A stretch of 64,000 nucleotides of DNA from Papio anubis (taxonomy: Eukaryota > Chordata > Mammalia > Primates > Cercopithecidae), in contig NC_044981.1 of assembly GCF_008728515.1 (NCBI RefSeq), forward strand, positions 93,280,426 through 93,344,425. The letters run 5' to 3'. Position 1 is the stretch's first letter. Every line of letters starts with the position of its first letter. Under the pieces are notes generated by a model. The model was given only the letters and a program-made list of their open reading frames with translations. It ran no database searches and was not told the DNA's origin. The translations under genes were made by a program, and so were the position numbers. Positions 11,931 through 25,034 of the stretch are shown here, one piece after another.

Positions 11931-12734
11931 ACAGAGTAAAGATAAGGCCAGCAAGTAACCAAGACACCGCTTGGGAGTGAATTTTCATAGCCGCGAGGTT
12001 ACAAGTTGTAACTCAGTGTCCTGTGTCAAAAATGTTACCAGTGTAAGGGCAAGGACTAACAGACCCAGATCCTGGAAAAGGAGGCTTTCCTGGAAGTTTG
12101 GGCACAGAAAATACAAGGTCAGAGAAGAACCGACAGAATGATAGCTTGTTGCTGCCTGTCAGATCAAGGAGAGAAGGCTCCCTAAAATCTGTCCAACTAG
12201 CATTGGTTCTAGTGCCTGAAGCCTGGGCTAAGGATCAAGAGGTCTCGGGTCTTAGTAGAGAAGACTTTGTGATCACAGAGCCAGGTAGGGTTACCATCAT
12301 TTACAACTTAACATAACTGAGTCAGTTAAGTAAAGATATTGATAGGGGTAAGGGTAGGAAGATGGAGAACAAAGTGCAAGAAAAAACTAAAGAATTAAGA
12401 TTCCCTCTAAGGAGAAGAAATTAAGGAAGGAGAAGTTTAAGACAGTCAGGACAAATCCCGTTATGATTAAGCCATGAGATGCTTAACTTTGTATTGCTAG
12501 AATTACTGTTTTTTCCCCCCCCAAATAGGGGAGAGTATGCTCTGGCAACCACCACAGAGCCCTAGATCCCCCCAGTCCAGGATTTCTCATGCCAGTGGCT
12601 GCTTGGTTACAGATATGGTGGCTAGAACAGTCAGTTTCTTGGGTTGTGTGAGAGATTTTAGGGGTTTCTGTCATTCCCACTATTGCTGAAACATCTTCAT
12701 TTGTTGTATATCCTCAAATATTTCTGTGAGGTCA
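11931..12734. other. single-copy sequence
   Basis: Moderately G/C-rich in places, with no recognised repeat. Short frames at 12098-12316 (plus) and 12483-12680 (minus) have no domain and no supporting context. Confidence 0.45.
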
Positions 12735-12740
12735 GAAAGA

Positions 12741-12871
12741 TTTTTTTTTCTCTCTCTCTCTTTTTTTTTTTCTTTTGAGACAAAGTCTCACTCTGTTGCC
12801 CAGGCTGGAGTGCAGTGGCATGATCATGGTTCACTTCCCTGGGTTCAGGTGATCCTCCCACCTCAGCCTGG
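12741..12871 (-). mobile_element. 5'-truncated Alu fragment, antisense
   Basis: A T-rich tail with embedded (TC)n at 12741-12773 is followed by the antisense right-arm sequence 'gagacaaagtctcactctg', then 'cccaggctggagtgcagtgg', ending at 'cctcagcctg'. The rest of the Alu is missing. A likely target-site duplication of about 11 bp flanks it (12735-12745 and 12872-12882, one mismatch), so it is a genuine short 5'-truncated insertion. Confidence 0.85.
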
Positions 12872-14289
12872 GAAAGGTTTTTAATCGACAATTAGGCATA
12901 ATCAAAATCTAAAAAAAAAAAAAAAAGACAAACTGCAAATGGCCTCAGAATTACTTCTTTTCTAATTCACAATTTACATATCTAGTGAAATAATATATAT
13001 GAAAGATATGGTAAACCAAAGATGTCAATGTATTTGTAATAATTATTACCATCTCATTTAGTCTGTACAGAAGAGTGAATGAGGCCTAGTAGTTACATGT
13101 TGACTTGAACTTATGTAAAGATGTAAGTAACAGAGATCAGGTTTACCTGTGAATTGGTATTGAGAGGAGATGGTGCTAAAGGTAAAGGGCCCATAAGGTA
13201 GCAAGGGGAGGGAGGGAAGTAAGATGTAGTTGGAGGAAGCTCAAGAGAGCTAAGATGAATCATTGTTTTCAGTGTTAACCATAGTACAAAGACCAGATTA
13301 CCTGGTGTTTGTAGGTGTCCAAAGCATTTTATTATGTACCTTTTTTCTCTGTTCTTTAATTTCATTCTTCCCATAAAACTTTAATTCATTTCTTGAATGA
13401 GTACTAGAATAAAGCCAACGAATGAGAAAGTGTATCTGTTCATTATATGTAAAGGGGATTCTTTTAAATGTCCCACATACACATATTTATATTCTGCTGT
13501 TCTAGAATTATTCTGGAATAATTTAGGTCAAAGGGTCATGTATTTTATAATATAAGCTGATTTCAGTTAAAACATCCTTTTCTTTTTCTTACAGCCTGTA
13601 ACTTGTTCTTTTCAAATAAATGTCACTTAATGTGTTTAAACTGCCTTTGGCTTCCTGTTCTTCCCTTTTTCTCCCTGGGCCTTGTATTTTGCTTAAGCTG
13701 TGTGATTGAAGGAGAATTGAATGATAATTTTAAATGATCCCAGTGTTATAACCTTGTCAAAATCAACTGGGATATATTTAGCAATTATTTTAATAAGCAA
13801 TGCTCATATGTAATTTTATCATATCATATTATTTGTATCCATCAAATGTATAAACAATAATTGAATACATCCTAGTCCATTGTAAAATTGAATTCAGGTT
13901 TTCAGGCTTGGCTTGTGTATGTATCTCCATGATTCTGCCTTTTTCTTGTTTTTCATCTCTGTATTTTCTCCTGTTGCCTCCTGTGGTTTCATCCCTATGC
14001 AGATGAATACTGGCAAATCTATCACAGATAATTTTCTATCTCCAGCCTCACTTTTTCATTAAATATTAGGTTAATAATAGTCACATAAAACTCAGATTTT
14101 CTCTAGGTCAGGAGTCACTGACTTCTTTCTCAATCCTTCTGTGTAAGCTGTGACACTATAATTATCCTACAATCTCATATATTGAAGAACAACACCACAG
14201 AAAATATAACTTTTAGTTGGAAAATGTAACAGACATTATCCACTGAGATTCTCTGCTAATGCCTCATACTCAATATGTCCAAAACACCT
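12872..14289. other. single-copy sequence with a poly(A) run
   Basis: Contains an A-run of about 16 at 12911-12926 and otherwise AT-rich unique DNA. An 87-codon minus frame at 13111-13374 has no recognised family. Confidence 0.5.
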
Positions 14290-14985
14290 CCTACTTCTCC
14301 TCTAAACCAGCACCTCCTTCTGCTTGGAGCCAGTCAAGAGTTGAGTCTTCAGAGTCATGTGTTACTCCTTATTTTCAATCATTTGCCACATTCAGTAGAG
14401 TCTAATTCTACAGTTTGAATAAATTCTCTTTACTGTTATTTTTCGCACTATTAATTCCCTGAATGGAGCCTTCAAACTTCTTGTGTAGGCACTGCAATCA
14501 GCCTTCTAATGAGTTCCCCCACATGTAACTTCTCATTTTCCTTTGACCTATCATCTTTCCTTCCCAAAAGATTCAGACTCCCTATCCCTCATAAATTCAA
14601 GATGTGATACTTTCTGCCTGGCACTCAGGGTCTTCTGTATCATGGCCAGTTTAATCCCCTGAAAAATCCCTTGAACAGAACCTGCATTTTTACAGGCCTG
14701 CCCTTTTCATGAAATCATCCCCACCCATAAAATCCATTTCAAGTGCCATCCCCTTTTCTGACTCTCTGAGTACAGTGTCAACTTTTCTTCTGTGAATGTC
14801 ATCCCCTTGCACTTTCTAACTGTTCAATAGTCCTAATAATATTATAGATATATGGCAATTGTCTTATACCTTCTTTTTCCACCAACTTTGTCGATTGTCT
14901 TATCCCTTCTTTCTCCACCAACTTTGCTTCATTCGACTTTAAGCTCTTATTGAGCCAGATCTGGTCTAATTATCTTTGTGTTTCC
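14290..14985 (+). mobile_element. L2 LINE, sense, 3' half
   Basis: Pyrimidine-rich, diverged text follows the L2 3' region. It has 'cactgcaatcagccttctaa' at about 14489 (consensus 'actgcaatagcctcctaa'), a 'ctgcctggcactc'-like block near 14611, 'tgactctctgagtacagtgt' in the 3' part, and a terminal 'gactttaagctcttattgag' near 14936. An internal 36-bp duplication lies inside it. Confidence 0.6.
14856..14927. repeat. two-copy 36-bp tandem duplication
   Basis: Unit 1 (14856-14891) and unit 2 (14892-14927) both run through 'attgtcttat', then 'cttcttt', 'tccaccaactttg'. They differ at only a few positions. The copies are much more similar to each other than the host L2 is to its consensus, so the duplication is far younger than the L2. 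Confidence 0.9.
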
Positions 14986-17302
14986 AAAACAGATCAGTGC
15001 AATTCCTCAATCATACTGAAAAATAATTATCATACTTGATGCCAAGCAACTACTTGAAATTTATTGTTTCTTCACTGTTTGTCTTAGTAGATACTTCTCC
15101 AAATACAGCGTAGAATTACAGTGAATTGAATTCCAAGGATCTTGGACAGCTTAATTAAATTTTGGAGTGTGTCACTTTTAAAAATGATGAAATGAATGAA
15201 TTCTTATAATCCTGGGTTGTCTATTGAGACTTGCATTCTGTGTGCTAATCTTGGGGTTCACATTTTGGGATCTGAAGTTGTCTATGTGAGGATAGTCTAT
15301 AGTGGCAGTGGGATAAACTCAATTAGCAGGTACTTTTTAATAGCTATATGCTCTGTTATAATTCTTGAATTATAGAGATGGCTTCACATTTTGCATTGAG
15401 AGCAATAGGAAAAATAGTTAATGGCTCTGACATCAAGAAAATCTGAGTTTTCTATGACTGTTCCTTAATTGAGAGCAAAGGATGCAAAGGCTAAATCTCT
15501 GCCTGGAAGTGAAGCTCAAAAATGCCTTTGTTTATCAGGCTGTGCTTCAACCTCCCAGACTCACTGAAATGGAAGGAGGGGCAAGGGTATTTACAGCACT
15601 TGGAAGGGCCTTATTCACCCCCTGACTCCACACTCAGCTAAACTTAGAAATGCAATTGGTTTATTTTGTATAAATAAGCAAGAATGCTGGAAGAAACTAA
15701 ATATCTTCATAAAACAAAACATTATGATACCAGAAACCCTTAGGAATAGCACTAATGCTTTTAAATGAAGGTTTTATTTGTCTCTGAGCTGCAAAAAGGA
15801 GTCACTAATGAGATGTCATTTAAATTCTAACACCTGTTTAATGGCAGTTTTTCTCTATCCCCAAAGAGTAACTGTTTATGAATGTTTGCGGTTTTCCAAG
15901 TGTATCTACAAGAATTGTTTTTTCATAAACAATGTGATGCCTTTTTCCTCATAGGCTTCATTCACCGTTGCAACATATGATGAAAATTGTTGGTTGTGGC
16001 ATTTTTGTATTACATGGGTTTCAAAGATAGTGTTCATTTCAAACACTGAAACTTAAAATTTTGTAATTTACATAGTACATATTTATGAGAAACTTTATGT
16101 TTTACAGATGTTTGAGTATATGTTGGTATAAGAAAAATAAAATTTCTACATATATTGTTTGCTAAATTTAAGTAAGATTGAAAAGACATTGGTGAAAATG
16201 TGTTTTCTCTTATATTCCCTCTTATGAAAAGGAAGTATATTCATAAACGACATACATGCACACAGATTTCTTAGATTTGCCGAAAAGAAATCCTTGTTGA
16301 CTTTTTTCTCAGACAAGTAAATAACTGAAAAAGCAACAAATGAGATTGTACCATTCCTTTTGTGGTTTTATGTTTTTCTTATATAAACAATTTGTTATTT
16401 GTGAAAAGAATCCACAACAACTCTGTTACCATTTTTCTCAAAAACGATTATGGTGATTAACAGACACTATAAGGATAAATATATGAAAAATTACTTAACA
16501 TTGGAAATATTTCCTTAGGACATGTCCCATTTGGTATTTATAGGATTTTATACAGCTTGCTTTCATGGTTAGCATACTTTAATAAAAATAATTATACTTC
16601 AGTGAAATAAATAACCTATAAATGTATTTAAGTGAATTACCTCTGTCTTGAGAAATTCATGTGTAATTAATTTCTTTGAGATAGCAAAGACCTTAGGCCA
16701 TGGATTTTACCAGAATGATTATATGAAATCTCAAAAATGCTGGCATATAGGAAAGCTGCAGGGAACTTTTAAGAATGTACATCTTTGACCTAATAAGAGT
16801 CATAGTTTTGCTCTGTTGGCATTCTGGATGTGTGATAAAGCAATCCTTGTTTGTGTTAGGAAAGCAAGAACTCGTCCTGATAGAAGGTGAGACTGGGCCT
16901 GTGTATGAAATATTCTTTAGAACTCTTTAAGATTTAAGCTGAGCACACCACGCTTACTGCAAAAGAGAATGGCTAAGCCATAAAATGCTCAAAGTGTGGA
17001 CTTGAACAGTTCTATAAAACCTAAATGTTCTGCACATTAAAGGAGAAAAGAAGAAAATTGTTGCAGATGTGATTGGATTTCCCATTATGCTAAAAACTAT
17101 TCTAAATTTCTTCTTCATGATCATTATTCCTTGGATTTCTTAGTACCAAATTATTTCCTCTCCTCCCCTCTCAAGATTCCCCCCTTCGTGAAATTCTTGC
17201 CAATTTAAGGTGCTCTTTTGAATGAACATAAGGACTGGATGTTTTTCAGTTTAAAAAAATGCTTTTCTTATTTTTCTGTCTCTCTCCCTCACTCCCCATC
17301 TC
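14986..17302. other. long single-copy stretch
   Basis: About 2.3 kb without recognisable transposons, RNA genes or supportable frames. Composition is AT-rich with scattered poly(T) and poly(A) words. Confidence 0.5.
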
Positions 17303-17349
17303 ATATATGTAAAAATATACATACATAAATACACATACATACACACACC
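17303..17349. repeat. (TACA)n / CA-rich simple repeat
   Basis: Imperfect ATAC/CATA units grade into 'acacacac' at the end. Confidence 0.75.
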
Positions 17350-18589
17350 TATAAAACACTGAAGAATTGAAACATATCGATTTGCTCCTGGTTTACACAA
17401 TTTTTATTTATAGGTGGAATCTCAGTGCTTAATCGGTGTGTTCTAATTACCCACTGGATTTATTCACAATCGGTTGACATACACCTTGCAAAGAGCCGAG
17501 AGAAATAAGCATATTCTTTTTTCTGTGCAGTTCTTGTCTTGACTTATGAAAGCCAAATATCCATTCTGTATGGGGAGATGAATCAGCAATCCATATAATA
17601 TCTATTCATCATACATATTTCACAAGGAGGATATTGTGGTGACTGCAAAGTTCTTACAAAAATAATATGGAAATCCGGAACTTGATGTGGAGTGTCAGAG
17701 AGCCTCTTACTATTATTTACCTTATCAGCTTTTGCTTTCTGAAATCAATGGAAGGGCATCAAGTTCAGCTAATCCATATTTCTGAGTATGAAATTGAATT
17801 TATAGTCTGTAGTATGTTGACTACCGCTCACATTTAAGGCATAATTGATTTTTATTGAAAAGCCAGCAGGCACATCAAAAATTTCCACAAACCACAAGGA
17901 TGTTAAATTTTAGCCTGTTTAGATAATAGTGTGGCTTTATTTATCCTTTAAAATGAAGCTTTTATATTTATATCAGCAAATGCTATGGAAGTGTGACTGA
18001 TACCTTACGAAACCATCTATCCATGGTTCTGTAAAACTGTATGCACAGAAATAAGCAACTTTATATTTCTAAGGTAAATGTCTATGGTTGGTTTGTTTTA
18101 AGGATAAATGGATAAATGGAATAATAAATCTAGCACCATATCATGTCATGTGCAAAGTTATTTTTCCATTGAAACAACAGCTTGCACCATTATTTCTTTT
18201 TCTTTCCCGTATTCCTTCTGCATCTCCTTTTTTCCTCTGCTTTACAAATTACATTTTTTGTGCATGTCTGGATAAATGGTTTATGTGTATAAAATGTAAT
18301 TCGTAAGAAAAAGTCTATTCTTTCCATTTTAAAGTAAACATATCATGTGTGATACTCCATTAAGTAAATTTCACTCAAATGTTCCTAATACATGTGCTAA
18401 GTTCATTTATTTTTAACTAAAAGTTATGATGAGAAGACTCTTTTGAGTGCTGCTGCCACAAATGTGTAAATTCAATGTCAACTGCATGATGAATTTTTTA
18501 AAATGAAGCTCTGCCTCACTTTAGCAAAGGCAAAATAAAATAAAAACAAAAAGGTACAGGTACCATCATTTGTTACAACTCCCCTTCTT
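17350..18589. other. single-copy sequence
   Basis: No repeat recognised. The interval 17410-17660 has complex non-repetitive text with several TAAT-type words and may merit a conservation check. A 72-codon plus frame at 18088-18306 lacks any domain. Confidence 0.4.
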
Positions 18590-18790
18590 TGTAATCTTAT
18601 CACAGTGATTCTTATGGGGTGGGAGGAGTATCACACCCTAAAGAAGGCCTTGGAAATGTGCAGGAATGTATTAGGATTTTATAAAAATTGCAAGGGGTGG
18701 ATCCAGGGCCACCACTGACTCCTGGGTGGAGTCAAGCGATGATAGACATTTGCAGCTTGCAGGAGGCTCTCACTGAAAAACTCTCCTATG
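18590..18790 (+). mobile_element. MER20-like hAT-Charlie DNA transposon remnant (tentative)
   Basis: 'caaggggtggatccagggcc' followed by 'ccactgactcctgggtggag' and 'gatgatagacatttgcagc' parallels the MER20 order of blocks (ggtgctactggcatc, gtgggtagaggcc, atgctgctaaacatcc). It is highly diverged and terminal inverted repeats are not evident. Confidence 0.4.
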
Positions 18791-20912
18791 CTCACAGAAC
18801 TTTTGAGTATCCTATCAGACATTCATGTGGTTGAAAAACCTATGTAATATTATACACACTTAGATTTTATTTACATTCACATGTAATTAGAAGTTTTTTT
18901 ACATTGTTTAATATGTAACGAACTTTTCAGAAATCAAACTCTCAAATTAATTAGAAATTGTTATTTCGAAGTTTACCAATTGTTTTTCATTGATGGCAAC
19001 TCTCTTTATGGTGTTTGCTGCATCAATACAACAATCTTACCTTAGTTTGCATTAGTAGCTGATGCATTTGCAAATTTACCATGATTCTCTGCACATGTAT
19101 CAGCACTTGACTTCATGCCTTCATTAGGTGGCAGTGCTAGAATATTTACGTTTCAAAATATATACTATTTTATTATTATTACAAAGTTGTTTCTTTTTAT
19201 TTCTTTTATTTTATAGTTGGGCATTGTATTGACTTTTTCCGTGATGTTCTTGAAGTGGTTATAATATCTATGAATTTCATTTTATTATAGTAAATGGGTT
19301 GCAAAATATTTGTTATAAAAAGGAGGAACTGGATTAGATAAAGTTGAGAACAATTGCCTTACAGCATCGAGACATGAATGCATTAGTTGAAAATTCTTCA
19401 ATGATAAATCCAGATTATTTTAATAGAACAATTATTTCCAATGAGGAAAATAGTATCTCAGGGATTTTTAAATATGCGGTGATAAGCCCTTAGTGCCTAC
19501 CTTCTTATGTGTATGGATGAAGAGTGTTCAAAACAATTTGTCATATGCACAGAAATACAAAAGATGAAACCTAAAGAGATTATACATTAGTCTCTTAAGA
19601 GTAAAACTGACGGAGAGAAGCAGTATACCTTTCACAGAGGCAGATATTTTCAAAGCAATGTGTGACAGGTACAGGGACAAATCCCGTTAATAAGTAAGAG
19701 GATTTGTGCTTGGCTCTGTCACATGCCACTTTGAAAACCTACCCTCAAACTGTCTATAAATTTTCATGCCCATCTTTTTCTCCTTGCTCTTTCCAGAGCA
19801 TCTGATTTTTTTTGTTCACCAGTATTTTTTTTTCTCCTGCTTTATCTCATGGCATCCTTTAATAATTTTTAAGAGTTTGATATATGTACTATGATTTTGT
19901 GGCTATGTTACTGTTAACAAAATAGTTGCTGCATCCATTCATTTTCACTGGCCATTAACTGCTTCATTATGGGAGATTTGTTTACCTCTTATGACTTCTG
20001 AATATGTAAAAAATAATCACAGAAATTGAGGAGAGAAGTAACACTTATTATGTTGGTTAGTTTTTCCTTTTAATATGTAGTTAGGTTTTTTTAAAGGAAA
20101 AAGAATACACACTATCTGAAAAGAAAGAGGTTTTTCTTTTTAGTTGTGAATTTTTGAAATCTCAATTATTAAGTCTAGAGGTCTTTAGGTTTTATAAAAT
20201 GGACTCAAAACAAATTTCAATCCTAAAGACTGATGGGCCACCTCTGTTTCTTATTTTGGTGCCTTGTGAGTTTGCTGATATTAGAAGAGGGACACAAGTA
20301 TTTGCTAGAACATCTTTTGGTCTCTAAGTTGGTCCTGGCTTGATGCAGCACTCTTTTTCACCCTGCCAAAGGTGATTTGTCCCCTGGAAGTATATATTTG
20401 TTAACTTGCTGTCAAAATAAAAGAATTTTACGACAACACTTTTATAAATTATTGACTCTAAATATGAATCTGGAAATTTTGCTAGTAGGAATTATATTCT
20501 TACTTTAAATTTCTATATTATTTTAAGAGGATGTATTATGTAAAAAAATAGTCCATGAACTGTGTTCTAATGTAGGCAGTTTCAAATAAAAATCATTGCT
20601 CCATGGAATTTCTGTTTTTCTCTCTCAAGAACATTAATGGTGCCTAGAATCTATTGAATAGGAAGTGTTTTCCAGAGGACTGGCAATATACATCTGACAT
20701 CATTTTCCTTGTGCATCTAAGTATAGACCTAGGCTGTCCTTCCACAGCATCCAACAGCTGGATAAAAAGTGAAAAAAAAAGCAGATCTGCCAGATGGTTT
20801 ATCTACATTAAATCTAACAGCTGTATATTTTTTAAACATTTAGATGATTGGCTGAGCTTTTTATATTACATCTGCATACTTTTTGGCATTTCTTTGATCA
20901 AAAATGTGTCTC
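18791..20912. other. long single-copy stretch
   Basis: About 2.1 kb of AT-rich sequence in which I recognise no repeat family. A 125-codon plus frame (20654-21031), the longest in the window, depends on a non-ATG start and reads through the following (TG)n, so it is not a credible gene. Confidence 0.5.
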
Positions 20913-20943
20913 TGTGTGTGTGTGTGTGTTTGTGTGTGCGTGT
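20913..20943. repeat. interrupted (TG)n microsatellite
   Basis: About 15 TG-type units with TT and CG interruptions. Confidence 0.9.
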
Positions 20944-21540
20944 TATGTTAAACAGAAAAGATGCTACTGAGTCAGATAAAACTAACCAGAAAACAGAGCA
21001 ATGGCCTTTGAATTTCTCTATATTTCTCTGAATGTCCATATCCAAACTCAAGGACCAGATAGCTCAAGTTCAAATTAAAGAAATGTTTTGAAAGTTAGAG
21101 ACAAACTGTGAAAGACAGGATAGTTTCTTATGGTATTCAACTCCGTAATATCATTGGATACTTAGACTTGACTCTCTGAAATAAGTCAGAGACCACCTGG
21201 CTAGAATCAGTTTAGGCTTTAGTCACTTTACCTGTGTTAGCAAAGAAAAAAGTCAATATGATTTTGAAATTCAAGTTTTTTTTTTTTTTTTTTCCTTAGA
21301 GATGAGTTTAAACTGATGTATGTAGAGCCCTCAGCATAAAATGTCACTTATCTCTTTGGAACCAAAATCTGAGAATGCCAAACAAGCAAGTACATACTAT
21401 AGTGATTGTTCATTTAATAAGTAACAAAAATTTACGTTTGTAAGGGATTTGAAATTTTAAAGCTCCTTCGTAGTCATGGTCTCATTATCCCCACTTGATA
21501 CTAAAAACCTTTCTGGAACCCAGATCTTCTCATTATTATT
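20944..21540. other. single-copy sequence with a poly(T) run
   Basis: Includes an uninterrupted T-run at about 21276-21293. No gene or family recognised. Confidence 0.5.
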
Positions 21541-21846
21541 ATTTTTTTTTGGTTTTGGCTTTTGGAATTTTTTCTTTTGTTTTGTTTTTTTGGAGACAGT
21601 CTTGCTGTGTCGCCCAGGCTGAAGTGCACTGCAGCCTCAACCTCACGAGCTCAATCAATCCTTCCACCTCAGACTCTCAAGAGGCTGGGAAAACAGATGT
21701 GTACCACCACACCTGGCTAATTTTTGTATTTTTGTAGAGGCGGGCTTTCATCCTTTTGCTGATCTCAAACTCCTGGGCTCCAGCAATCCACCGACCTTGG
21801 CCTTCCAAAGTTCTGGGATCACAGGTGTGAGTCACCACACCCAACA
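21541..21846 (-). mobile_element. full-length AluJ-type SINE, antisense
   Basis: A decayed T-rich tail (21541-21590) leads into antisense Alu: 'gacagtcttgctgtgtcgcc', 'ctcaatcaatccttccacctc', 'cacacctggctaatttttg', 'agttctgggatcacaggtg'. It is the most diverged Alu here, with several deletions, and reads as AluJ. A likely duplication of about 12 bp flanks it (21529-21540 and 21847-21858, one mismatch). Confidence 0.88.
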
Positions 21847-22029
21847 CTCATTCTTATTTGATGCAATACCATTATTCCATGAGCAGAGAAGAAAATGAGA
21901 AAGGGACATTTGTAGAGCAAATCCGGTGTTATATGTGTTATGTTAGGGGATTTGATATTTATCACTTTACTTACTTTTACCGCTACTTCTGGAATAGAAA
22001 ATATAGAAACCAAATTTGCTTTACCTCTA

Positions 22030-22255
22030 ACAAATTGGGTTTGAATTCTGCCTCTGCCACACATAGTGGCTAGTTGTGTATCTTCAGTCAAGTGATTTGA
22101 ATAATTTCTGAGCTTCAGTTTCCTTACATATAAAATGGAAATAATATCAACCTCATATGCTTGTCATAAAAATTGTATGAGATTATATGCTTAGTATAAG
22201 TTAATTTAGCATTACAAAGCACAGTGTTGGTGCTCAACACTCAACAAATGTTTGA
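22030..22255 (+). mobile_element. MIR SINE, sense
   Basis: Near-complete MIR: 'gggtttgaattctgcctctg' at 22037, 'gagcttcagtttccttacat', 'aaaatggaaataatatcaac' and 'ggtgctcaacactcaacaaa', in consensus order. Confidence 0.9.
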
Positions 22256-22340
22256 CATTTTACAGATGAAGAAATAGAGGCTTGAAGAGTTAATGGTGGT
22301 CATAGAAGTAGGATGCCCCCAAAGGAGCAATGAAAGCCAT
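22256..22340 (-). mobile_element. MIR fragment, antisense (tentative)
   Basis: Immediately after the sense MIR, 'attttacagatgaagaaata' and 'aggcttgaagagttaa' match the reverse MIR core (ttttacagatgaggaaactgaggct...gaggttaa). Confidence 0.5.
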
Positions 22341-22344
22341 TCCT

Positions 22345-22709
22345 ATCTTCAAGCCTCATACAACACTTTCTTCATCATTCTAATATTGCTTATTTTTAGA
22401 AACAATAATTTACACAATTCTTTTGATGTTGTAAGATTAACTTGACAATTACACTTTGTAAGTTATATACTAATTTCCCATATCATAATTTCTCTTCCTT
22501 AAAACATTGAATTGGTGAGAATACAGTAATAGAGATATTGGTGATATCTTGTAGTTCCAATGAAAACCTGAAAGTATATGATTAGACCAAACCATGTATT
22601 TCCATTGCTTTTACTATGTTTCATTAGCAACACCACCAGTTTTGGCAGGTGGTAGGATCTGGTTGTCCCTCTGTTGCTGAATGTCTGTGTGACTGAGGAC
22701 TATATGATT
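22345..22709. other. single-copy sequence
   Basis: No repeat or gene recognised between the MIR pair and the L2. Confidence 0.5.
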
Positions 22710-23280
22710 TAACTGTACCAATATTTACTGTGAACCTACTTTGTGAGCAGGATCCTGGGATAAACCTAACACAGACCTTATCCTTAAGGAGTTTCCTGTC
22801 TCACCGAGAATAACAGGCAAGTCATTAAATACACAATATAGTCTGATAAGCTGACATATAGGTAAATTGCACTTTAGGAACATGAAAAAATGTAAAATTC
22901 CAACTAGGGGAGTCCTAGAAGCCCTTATGTACCTTAAGTACCACTGAGAAGCCCTCAAAGGTGGGGCAGGATTTGGTAAGAAGAAATGAACAGAAGTCCC
23001 AGAGGTGGGCAACCAGTGAATGTCTTTGAAAAACAGTTATACTTTGGTCAGCACACTGGGCACATTTAGAAGGAATAATGATAGATGACTCTGCAATTAC
23101 ATGTTCAATTCATTCAAATTATAGAAGCCCATGCTAAGGAGTGTGAATTGTAAGCTATGACAAATAGGTAATTTTGAGGTATTTGACTTCACTTAAAAAG
23201 ATGGGTGCTGAGCAATGAGACATTACTTCATCAGGGAATGGGGGAAGACGGATTGTCACAGAGAAATTTAGACTCAAGGA
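22710..23280 (-). mobile_element. L2 LINE, antisense
   Basis: Reads as reverse L2: an 'atttactgtgaacctac' block near 22726, 'ccttatccttaaggag' for 'ccctgccctcaaggag', then 'gtgtgaattgtaagct' for 'ggactttggcttttactc'. A 95-codon minus frame at 22725-23012 lies inside it and is not a gene. Confidence 0.6.
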
Positions 23281-23384
23281 AGCTATAAAGAAACTAAAAT
23301 AAATGATTTTTCACAAGTTTGAGGGACATCTATATCTACCAATAATATCAATAGGCTGAACTTGACTTATTTAATACATCTGTC

Positions 23385-23515
23385 CCAGCTTTTATTTTCT
23401 GTGACAATATTTCTTAAATTGTGTTCTGTTGAATGCTAGTTCTGTTAGGTAACATGGTGTTCTATGTCAATTAAAAGGAGAATTCAGTGGTGGAACAAAT
23501 TGGGGAAATACTGAG
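23385..23515. mobile_element. possible hAT-type DNA transposon remnant
   Basis: 'ttaaattgtgttctgttgaa' and 'ggggaaatactgag' at the ends resemble MER5/MER58-class elements. Neither termini nor family could be fixed by eye. Confidence 0.25.
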
Positions 23516-25034
23516 TAAAATAGTAGTAGAGATGGTTTTTGACAGGACTTCACAGAGACTTATTCTCTGTGTTCATTAATGTTCATTATGTGTTTACAAA
23601 GGGGGAAGCATGTATGTATTACTTTCCAAGGCTATGTGGCCATGAAGCCCCTTCTAGCTTACATCTTCTGGTATCAGAGTTTCATGAAACATTTTTTAAA
23701 TGCATGTCCTATTATGCCTATGAAATTCTGTATTGAAATTGTGATAGGCCTTGGTTCTCTGTTTTAGATGATCCATGCGGTGTAACTTTAAAAAGGTGAT
23801 AAATGCAATAATTTCAATAGAATATTTTCTTCTGGTACTTAAAGAGCCACACAGAGAACACAAATTTGTAAGCCATGCATTCAGATCATCCCACATGCTG
23901 CTGATATTTGAAGGCAGAATAGTTGTTTTCTCAAATTATCCAAGAGGATATTTGGTGCTTCTTGTGGTGGACTATAGTAGTGCCAAACTCTATCTGGAAA
24001 GAGAATGCTCTGTGACTATCGGGTCCCTTTTAGTGTTTCCTCCTCTAAAAAGGACCTGATAAGTCCCTGAAAGGTGAGATCAACTAACTAGATGGTAGAC
24101 TAGCAGCATTTAACCCCTGGATATCAGTGAGGTGGTAGATGTCATGACCAGAATGCCCACACATCTATCAGAGAAAGCTTGAAATCATTGCCTCAGATGA
24201 GAAGAGCTTTAAGGAGAGTCTTAAGTAAGATATGACACTTGTCAGAGGAAAATAAGAAAATGGTTCCAGATGGCTGAGATTGTGAGAGGGAGGTGAGGAG
24301 GTCAGAGGAAACAATGACTGGAGAGAATAAGAGTGAAGAGGAATGGTGAAAACCCTTAGGGACTTGGACAGGTAACTTAAACTTGATGTGAATGACAATA
24401 ATTCCAGTAGACAAAATCAGTAAAAAAGGAAATTCTAAGTTCTTTGTCATGCAAAATCAATCTTGTAGAGACCACTCTGAATTGACTACAGAGTACTGGC
24501 AGGGTAGGAGAAGTTTGTAATAAAATGGTATAACTTAAAATGAGAGGAGATCCAAGTCTTATGTATGCTGTAGTTGGTTGCTTTTTCCTGCTTTGCCACA
24601 GCCTGTTTACACCTTGCTGCTGAGTGCACTAACAGTTCCCTCTACTGTCTACCAGTAAGATGGTGATAGTGTAGTCAACACTGCCTGCTCTAGTATTAGC
24701 AATTTTAGCCATCTCAAAGAAATAGTTAAATAAGGCATATGCTTTTTCATTAACTACTCTCTAGACTTGGATGCATGACAAGTTTTTGGATTATTGGTTT
24801 TTAAAAAATCAAAATGTAATTTCTTATAAACTGGAAGCATTTAACTATCTAAACCTGATCTTCCTCAAATCTGCTAGAACAAAATATAGTTTGTTTATTT
24901 CTGTCCACACAAAACATTTGAAAGTGAACAAACTGAAGGGTATATGCTTCAGTAGTGGCATCAACAGGCTATCTAAACACTCTGGTATTAGAGTCCATGG
25001 GTGTTTCTTGGGTTCATTGAATTCTGTCTGTGGG
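23516..25034. other. single-copy sequence
   Basis: Several overlapping 60-95 codon frames on both strands between 23539 and 24450 share no known domain and overlap each other, as expected of chance frames. The stretch 24190-24400 is purine-rich on the plus strand, which explains its long minus frames rich in serine, leucine and phenylalanine. Confidence 0.5.

Noticed and set aside
20654..21031. 125-codon open frame, the longest in the window
   Set aside because: Starts at a non-ATG codon, reads through a (TG)n microsatellite giving a Cys/Val run, and has no recognised domain.
24168..24450. Two overlapping minus frames rich in Ser/Leu/Phe
   Set aside because: Product of a purine-rich plus strand, which suppresses stops on the minus strand; not gene-like.
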